In this document: positions 6,049 to 8,673 of the stretch, piece by piece | Layout of the letters: every line of letters starts with the position of its first letter | How positions within the stretch are numbered: the first letter of the stretch is position 1 | Source: Bacillota bacterium | Lineage (GTDB): Bacteria > Bacillota > Clostridia > Christensenellales > Borkfalkiaceae | Assembly: GCA_003343765.1 (NCBI GenBank) | Contig: QAKO01000013.1 | Location: 1 to 8,673, forward strand | Reading direction: 5' to 3' | Length of the DNA: 8,673 bases | Position numbers and translations under genes: made by a program | The notes under the pieces: model-generated | Database searches by the model: none | What the model saw: only the letters and a program-made list of their open reading frames with translations | Told to the model about the DNA's origin: nothing

Positions 6049-7590
6049 ATGAAATCGCAAAGTTTTATCAAGGGGGCAATCATAGTAGCAGTTGGAGGGA
6101 TCGCTGCAAAGATCCTCGGCGCGTTTTACCGAATACCGCTTACAAATATTCTGGGCGGGGAAGGAATGGGGATTTACCAGATGGTATATCCTCTGTACTG
6201 CCTGCTGCTCACGGTATCGGCGACGGGGATCCCGTCCGGGCTTGCCCGCCTCGTTTCGGCGGCGGAGGCGAGAGGGGATCGGGAAAAGAGCCGTGCCGTC
6301 CTGCGGAAATCCTTGCTTTTGTTTTCGGCGATCGGATTCGCGGGCAGTGCTTTAATGTTTCTTCTTGCGCCTTGGATGAGTATGGCGCAAAAAGAAATTT
6401 CGGCAATTTCTGCCTATCGGGCTTTGGCTCCCGGGGTGTTTCTTGTCTCCGTGCTTTCCTGTTTTCGCGGCTGGTTTCAGGGGAAAAGCAATTTCTTGCC
6501 CACGGCGCTCTCCGAGATCTGTGAGCAGGCGGTCAAGGTTGCGGTCGGCGTTTTTGTCGCGAATCTTTACCGCACAGACGTCGTGCGCGCCGTGACTGCC
6601 ACGCTGTTTGCCGTTACGCTGAGTGAACTCGCCGCGTGTGCTCTGATGCTCGTTTTTGTGAAGCGGGAAAGAGGTGTTCGACCGCTTTATCGCGAACGTA
6701 TACCGATTTTGAAGTCGAAAATGCTGTTGCGTGTTACAATTCCCGTTACGGTTGCGGCCGGTGTCCTTCCGCTTTCCAACATTGCGGACAGCATTCTCAT
6801 CGTGCGGATGATCGGAGCGTATGCGGATAATGCCACCGCGCTTTACGGATTGTATTCGGGGGCGGCGGCGACGCTGGTCAATTTGCCTGTATCAGTATGT
6901 TACGGGATAGCCGCCGCAATCATTCCCGCCGTATCTGCTTTGGCAAGCAAGGGATCGGTCAAAGAAGCGGAAAACCGTATTTTGTTTGCGCTCAAATGCA
7001 CATTGTATCTTTCAATGCCTGCGGCTTTGTTTCTCTTTGTGTTTTCGGGCAATATCACTTCTTTTTTGTTTGCATCGGTCACGGGGGCGGAAGGGGAAAT
7101 ACTGGCAAAACTTGTGCGCTCGCTTTCTTTTGCCGCGGTTCTTCTCTCCGTTGTGCAGACGCTGTCCGCATGCTTGACGGGATGCGGAAAACCGAAGATC
7201 GCCGCATTTTCGATGACGGCAGCCGTTGTAGTCAAACTTCTTGCGGAAGCAGTGCTGTTGCGTTATCCGCAAATTTCTGTTCTGGGGGCGGCTTATGCGT
7301 CAATCGGGTGTTATTTTGTTGCGATTCTCGTCAATTTGTTATATAGTATAAGGGAAAGAAAAAATCGATGGGCATTTTTCGGCCTGGCGGGCAAATTTTT
7401 GCTGGTGTCAGCGGCGGCGGTTTTGCCGGCGGCGGCAGTGGCGCGGGTACACATATTGTTGTCGCTTGCGGTTGCGGCGGCGGTATATCTGGCGCTGTCG
7501 GTTTTATTGCGCGCGTTTACGGCTGAAGAATTGCAGATTGCATGGAGGAAGAAAAATGGTAACCGTTGTAGGGTTAGGGTGCGGTCGTGA
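6049..7590 (+). CDS. MOP-superfamily lipid/polysaccharide flippase, YabM/SpoVB-like membrane protein
   Basis: A 513-residue, strongly hydrophobic protein with about 14 apparent membrane segments, the expected size and pattern for SpoVB/YabM/MurJ-like flippases that move lipid-linked cell-wall or exopolysaccharide precursors across the membrane. The N-terminus SFIKGA...KILGAFYRIPLTNILGGEGMG (5-41) and IYQMVYPLY (42-50) are signatures of the Firmicutes SpoVB group, as is the later ACLTGCGKPK region. Its place between spoVT and mazG matches B. subtilis yabM. The start is uncertain. The ATG at 6049 best matches family N-termini but has no ribosome binding site at normal spacing. A TTG at 6040 would add three residues and would be about 9 bases from AGGGAGG if the small hairpin at 6020-6032 is folded. 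The hydrophilic C-terminal tail (about the last 12 residues) overlaps the next gene. Confidence 0.9.
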   Translation: MKSQSFIKGAIIVAVGGIAAKILGAFYRIPLTNILGGEGMGIYQMVYPLYCLLLTVSATGIPSGLARLVSAAEARGDREKSRAVLRKSLLLFSAIGFAGSALMFLLAPWMSMAQKEISAISAYRALAPGVFLVSVLSCFRGWFQGKSNFLPTALSEICEQAVKVAVGVFVANLYRTDVVRAVTATLFAVTLSELAACALMLVFVKRERGVRPLYRERIPILKSKMLLRVTIPVTVAAGVLPLSNIADSILIVRMIGAYADNATALYGLYSGAAATLVNLPVSVCYGIAAAIIPAVSALASKGSVKEAENRILFALKCTLYLSMPAALFLFVFSGNITSFLFASVTGAEGEILAKLVRSLSFAAVLLSVVQTLSACLTGCGKPKIAAFSMTAAVVVKLLAEAVLLRYPQISVLGAAYASIGCYFVAILVNLLYSIRERKNRWAFFGLAGKFLLVSAAAVLPAAAVARVHILLSLAVAAAVYLALSVLLRAFTAEELQIAWRKKNGNRCRVRVRS

Positions 7591-8673
7591 AGATATATCG
7601 GACGGGGCGAGAAAGGCATTGCTTTCAGGAGGCAAGGTGATCCTGCGCACGGGTGAAACGCCCGCCGCGCAAGGGGTAAAGGATCTGGGCGTGGAATTTT
7701 CCACCCTGGATTACATATACGGGATCAGCCGCAATTTTGATACTTTGAATAAAAAACTTGCTTCGGCGGTTTTGGAAGAAGCGAAAGAGCGCGACGTCAT
7801 TTACTGTGTGGACGGGAGCGTATCGGAAGATGTTTCGGCGCAAATGGTCATGCGCAGGGCGAAAAATGTAAAGGTATACGGCGGCGTATCCAAAGCAGAC
7901 AGTGCTTTTGCGGCGGCGAAAATTTTTTCGCGCAACAGAATGTCGGTTTCGGCGTACGGCTGGGGGGATATACGTCCTTCGCTTCCGCTTGCAGTCTACG
8001 ATCTGGATTGCGATCTGGTGGCTGGCGACATAAAACTTCGTCTTTGCGAGCTGTTCGGGGATGAAGCGGAATGTTATTATGTGCATGGCGGCAAGGCAAA
8101 GAAAATTCGTCTTTTTGAAGCGGACAGGCAAAAAGAGTATGATTCCACGAGCGTATTGGTGATGGATGAAATACCTCTTTTGAAGCGGACGCGTTTTAAT
8201 TACGACGATCTGGTAAAAATTCTGAATTTGCTGCGCGCGCCGAACGGATGTCCTTGGGACAGGGCGCAGACGCATGAGAGCATTCGTCAGAACATGATCG
8301 AAGAAGCGTATGAGCTGGTGGATGCGATCGACAGCAAGGATGATTCCAAGGTGTTGGAAGAAACGGGTGACGTTCTGATGCAGGGAGCGTTTCATTCGGT
8401 TCTGGGTCAGGAGCGCGGCGCGTTCAGTGCGGATGATGTGCTGAGTGCGGTCTGTTCGAAACTCATATACCGCCATTCGCATATATTCGGAAAGGACAAA
8501 GCTACCGACGAGGCGAGTGCGCTTTCGGTCTGGGATAAGAACAAGCAGGCGGAAAAGGGGCAAAAGACGGGATCGGAGTCTGTCTGCGATGTGCCGAAGG
8601 TATTGCCTGCGGTGATGCGTGCGCAGAAAGTTGCCAAACGTGCGGCAAAATACGGATACGACTTTAAAGACGT
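7556..8673 (+). CDS. mazG: YabN/MazG-type protein: methylase-like domain plus nucleoside triphosphate pyrophosphohydrolase (cut by right edge)
   Basis: 372 codons are visible and the frame is still open at the window end. The N-terminal domain (1 to about 200) has the tetrapyrrole-methylase-like fold of YabN proteins, beginning MVTVVGLG. The MazG domain starts near 213: CPWDRAQTHES (232-242) and the metal/substrate acidic set EEAYE (249-253) with EETGD (268-272) are intact, so the pyrophosphohydrolase should be active on non-canonical or excess (d)NTPs. A second MazG repeat appears to begin near 349 (LPAVMRAQKVAKRAAKYGYDF) and is cut off. The methylase motifs are altered: GLGCG replaces GLGPG at 6-10, and DGSVSE (86-91) stands where PG[DH]P is usual. 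GGAGG (7544-7548) lies 7 bases before the ATG. The gene overlaps the flippase gene by 35 bp in another frame, implying translational coupling. It corresponds to B. subtilis yabN. Confidence 0.92.
   Translation, partial: MVTVVGLGCGREDISDGARKALLSGGKVILRTGETPAAQGVKDLGVEFSTLDYIYGISRNFDTLNKKLASAVLEEAKERDVIYCVDGSVSEDVSAQMVMRRAKNVKVYGGVSKADSAFAAAKIFSRNRMSVSAYGWGDIRPSLPLAVYDLDCDLVAGDIKLRLCELFGDEAECYYVHGGKAKKIRLFEADRQKEYDSTSVLVMDEIPLLKRTRFNYDDLVKILNLLRAPNGCPWDRAQTHESIRQNMIEEAYELVDAIDSKDDSKVLEETGDVLMQGAFHSVLGQERGAFSADDVLSAVCSKLIYRHSHIFGKDKATDEASALSVWDKNKQAEKGQKTGSESVCDVPKVLPAVMRAQKVAKRAAKYGYDFKD

Noticed and set aside
5946..6524. 192-codon + strand frame overlapping the end of spoVT and the start of the flippase gene
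   Set aside because: It is out of frame with two convincing genes, has no motif, and no ribosome binding site.
7625..8563. 312-codon - strand frame opposite mazG
   Set aside because: It lies opposite a clear MazG domain with conserved catalytic residues. No family resemblance is seen.

Overview
The window looks like chromosomal DNA of an endospore-forming member of the Firmicutes, probably class Clostridia. The main evidence is a spoVT gene with its usual neighbours, strong GGAGG-type ribosome binding sites, and a moderate G+C content with heavy use of GCG, CGC and GGC codons. I cannot name the genus; an uncultured gut or rumen lineage would fit, but that is a guess. All eight complete or nearly complete genes after position 532 read on the + strand. 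One truncated gene at the left edge reads on the - strand.

Left part (1-5237): a carbohydrate catabolism unit. A divergent AraC-type regulator (N-terminal half only, cut by the window edge) faces a five-gene operon. The operon encodes a Gfo/Idh/MocA NAD(P)-dependent oxidoreductase, a TIM-barrel sugar isomerase/epimerase-like protein, a second such TIM-barrel protein, a second Gfo/Idh/MocA oxidoreductase and a ThuA-like protein. Gaps are 11-32 bp and each gene has its own Shine-Dalgarno (SD) site. The 106-bp divergent region holds an exact TTGACA-N17-TATAAT promoter for the regulator and three AATATT boxes spaced 10 and 20 bp apart, which probably form the operator. Two dehydrogenases plus two TIM-barrel enzymes plus ThuA is the toolkit known from 3-keto-sugar and glycoside metabolism (oxidise the sugar at C3, then isomerise or eliminate). 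No transporter or glycosidase is visible, so the substrate is unknown. A strong intrinsic terminator closes the operon, followed by a second 16-bp perfect hairpin.

Right part (5366-8673): a conserved sporulation/housekeeping block, spoVT - MOP-family flippase (YabM/SpoVB-like) - yabN/mazG, in the same order as Bacillus subtilis spoVT-yabM-yabN. spoVT has a good candidate sigma-G promoter. The flippase gene has no normally spaced ribosome binding site. The only SD-like sequence upstream lies about 30 bases before its ATG, beside or within a hairpin that also resembles a terminator or attenuator. The flippase and mazG genes overlap by 35 bp. The methylase-like domain of the MazG protein appears to have lost the usual S-adenosylmethionine (SAM)-binding motifs. 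The mazG gene runs off the right edge.

I see no tRNA, rRNA, CRISPR array, insertion sequence or prophage gene. The most interesting points are the unassigned two-dehydrogenase/two-isomerase/ThuA pathway with its divergent control region, and the structured leader before the flippase gene.
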